Shown piece by piece: positions 5,695-7,429 of a stretch of DNA of 7,429 nt (positions are counted from its first letter, which is position 1; each line of letters opens with the position of its first letter). The position numbers and the translations under genes are program-made. The notes beneath the pieces were generated by a model that searched no databases, had not been told where the DNA came from, and was given only the letters and a program-made list of their open reading frames with translations. This DNA comes from an uncultured Pseudomonadota bacterium (GTDB taxonomy: Bacteria > Myxococcota_A > UBA9042 > CAIXZC01): contig CALGBT010000564.1 in NCBI GenBank assembly GCA_937884235.1, forward strand, positions 1 through 7,429. The letters run 5' to 3'.

Positions 5695-7429
5695 GTGCGC
5701 GGACCTTTTCAAACTATCTTTATGCGGTTGCTGTTGGGCGTGCTCAGTCTCGTCTTGCTGGCGGTGGGTCCCACTGCCTGGGTGGCGCTGCAGTCCTATC
5801 GTGAAGTGCTGGAGCGGCATTACGTGCAGGAGGTGGATGTCGTTGTGGCAGGCCTGGCGGCGGCGACCTTCAACTCTGCGGCTGCTCGGGATCAGCCGAC
5901 CATGCAGGAGATTGTTGCCGAGTTGGCCTCCAGGACTCCCGTTGATGTGGCCATGGTTACCGATCGAAACGGCCAGATCTGGGCTCATTCAGATGAGCAG
6001 CGGGTGGGAGAGCAGTTTGAGGCTTTCGCCGAGGCTGATTTCCTCGCTGCAGAAAGTGAAATTCGTGCCGGCGGCAGGTTGCTGGGCACGGCTCGTGCCG
6101 CCATTGCCAGACAGCGCCTGGAGGTTGAATCACAGCGTCCCGTGGGGTTGCTCGCGCTGGGCTTCACCGGCGTGCTGGTGCTGGCTTCCGTGTTGGCCGT
6201 GCTCTTCTCGCTCTCCACGGTGCGTCCCATCTTGCGCCTGACTCAGGCAGCCCGGGAAATTGCCCGGGGGAGACTGGATCAGCCCCTGGGGGAGATGGGT
6301 GGTCCCCGGGAGGTGCGAGAGATGGCCAGCACATTTGAGGAGATGCGGGGGAGCCTGCATTCCACCCTGGGGCAACTGCATGAAAGCTACCGGCAATTGG
6401 ATCGCAAGGTCCATGACTTGACCATTCTTTACGGCATCTCTGAGGCCATGAATGCCGGGGGCTATTCTGAGGGGCTGCTTGATACCATCCTGGGTGAAGC
6501 GGTGAAGGGGCTGCAGGCACGCTATGGTGCTATCTGGGTGGTGGGCGAAGCGACTGCCGTGGAGACCCGCCTCGTGGCCACTGCTGGAATTGACCGACGG
6601 GGGGCCACCGGTCCCATTTTTCAGCAGCTCCACGATCTCGCCATGAAGGCGGTCCAGGAAGGCCGGCCGGTGGCCGCCGAATTCCTCAGCGAGGATGCTC
6701 GACCAAGCCAGCAGTATGCCCGGGGTTTTCCTTTACATCTCCAGGCTGCAACAGGCGGGGCTATGGTGGTAGTGAGGCCCGAGCGGTCTTTCGAAAGGGA
6801 GGATGTCGAGTTGCTGGAAGCGCTGGCCTCGCAGGCCGCCCGCTGTGTCGAGCGAGCCCAACTCTACACTGCCGCGATTACCGATGGTCTTACCGGCCTG
6901 TATGTCTCACGCTACCTGCGGCACCGGCTTAAGGAGGAGTTGCGCACGGCTGAGCGCTACAACCGTCAGCTGTCGGTGGTTATGGTTGATATCGACCACT
7001 TCAAAAAGGTCAACGATAGGTATGGACATCAAGCGGGGGACGAAGTGCTGCGGGTCGTTGCCAGGTGTCTGCTCGATACCGTTCGGGAAGGCATCGACAT
7101 CGCTGCCCGATACGGTGGCGAAGAGTTCGCCCTGATTTTGCCTGAAACCAGCCTGGAGGGAGCTGGTGCCCTGGCGGAGAGGCTGCGCCGCCTCATTGAG
7201 AAGCAGCGCGTCGAGGTCGGTGGTGAGGTCATCCAGGTGACGACCTCCTGTGGCGTTGCCACCAGTCCCGACCATGGAACCCTCCCCGAGGTTCTCGTGG
7301 AGCGGGCGGACCAGGCTCTCTACAGGGCCAAGGAGGCCGGACGAAACCGGGTGGAGGTGGCAACTGTTGCAACGAGAGCCATCCGCGATGTCCGGAGGTC
7401 CAGTGAAGTAGCGGCCGAGCGGAAGTGCC
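5695..7429 (+). CDS. Transmembrane diguanylate cyclase: Cache-like sensor, HAMP, GAF, GGDEF (3' end beyond window)
   Basis: The frame is open from a GTG at 5695 to the window end (578 codons), 2 nt after the binding-protein stop. The product should make cyclic di-GMP from two GTP. Order: membrane helix 1 (about 10-31); a periplasmic segment (32-150) with VAMVTDRNGQIWAHSDEQRVG, typical of single Cache sensors; helix 2 (150-173); HAMP (174-226, starting VRPILRLT); a GAF-like domain (about 240-390); GGDEF (391-555). The cyclase domain has DGLTGLYVSRYL, metal-ligand motif VDIDHFKKVND (431-441), GHQAGDE and RYGGEEF (472-478), so it should be active. The inhibitory RxxD is altered: EGID (465-468) stands in its place, with Arg one residue too early. 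The GTG has only a weak upstream GGGGAAG; an ATG at 5722 is the alternative but lacks a site and would cut into helix 1. About 25 residues follow the GGDEF domain before the edge, so another domain cannot be excluded. Confidence 0.95.
   Translation, partial: MRGPFQTIFMRLLLGVLSLVLLAVGPTAWVALQSYREVLERHYVQEVDVVVAGLAAATFNSAAARDQPTMQEIVAELASRTPVDVAMVTDRNGQIWAHSDEQRVGEQFEAFAEADFLAAESEIRAGGRLLGTARAAIARQRLEVESQRPVGLLALGFTGVLVLASVLAVLFSLSTVRPILRLTQAAREIARGRLDQPLGEMGGPREVREMASTFEEMRGSLHSTLGQLHESYRQLDRKVHDLTILYGISEAMNAGGYSEGLLDTILGEAVKGLQARYGAIWVVGEATAVETRLVATAGIDRRGATGPIFQQLHDLAMKAVQEGRPVAAEFLSEDARPSQQYARGFPLHLQAATGGAMVVVRPERSFEREDVELLEALASQAARCVERAQLYTAAITDGLTGLYVSRYLRHRLKEELRTAERYNRQLSVVMVDIDHFKKVNDRYGHQAGDEVLRVVARCLLDTVREGIDIAARYGGEEFALILPETSLEGAGALAERLRRLIEKQRVEVGGEVIQVTTSCGVATSPDHGTLPEVLVERADQALYRAKEAGRNRVEVATVATRAIRDVRRSSEVAAERKC

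Overview
The window looks like chromosomal DNA of a GC-rich Gram-negative bacterium. The evidence is strong GGAGG-type ribosome binding sites, an inner-membrane sensor with a periplasmic Cache-like region, and a periplasmic binding protein. The S15 and PNPase sequences have a general proteobacterial, perhaps deltaproteobacterial (broad sense), flavour, but I cannot fix the lineage from this stretch alone. There is no sign of an insertion sequence, phage, tRNA, rRNA or CRISPR array.

The left third is read on the minus strand, in transcription order: a zinc-dependent deacetylase of the histone deacetylase/AcuC superfamily (2486 to 1554), then rpsO for ribosomal protein S15 (1313 to 1044), then the first 329 codons of pnp for polynucleotide phosphorylase, which leaves the window at base 1. 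rpsO-pnp is the classical RNA-metabolism operon. It has its own near-consensus sigma-70 promoter at 1452-1479 and a leader of about 130 nt carrying an eight-G tract. The deacetylase sits where truB often lies in other genomes.

A divergent spacer (2487-2782) separates this block from a plus-strand operon. It holds a candidate promoter for the deacetylase and, 29 bp before the first plus-strand start codon, a perfect 20-bp palindrome that looks like an operator for a dimeric repressor.

The plus-strand operon has four tightly packed genes with gaps of 14, 13 and 2 nt. The first two (2783-3889 and 3904-4767) encode single-pass membrane proteins that I cannot assign to a family. The first carries exact DNA tandem repeats coding for a Pro-rich tail before the membrane segment and an acidic VAEEP tail at the C-terminus. 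The second ends in a four-cysteine module. The two share a layout and a short DPDKL...KAF motif about 100 residues after the membrane segment, so they may be diverged paralogues. The third gene (4781-5692) encodes a membrane-anchored or secreted PhnD-like substrate-binding protein with no transporter genes visible. The fourth (5695 to the window end) encodes a transmembrane Cache-like/HAMP/GAF/GGDEF diguanylate cyclase with an intact GGEEF signature and a displaced RxxD inhibitory site.

My reading, which is inference, is that the four genes form an envelope-sensing module. The binding protein would capture a small oxyanion-like ligand, the cyclase would turn the signal into cyclic di-GMP, and the two unknown membrane proteins would be scaffolds or partners. 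This operon is the most likely place in the window for an undescribed system.
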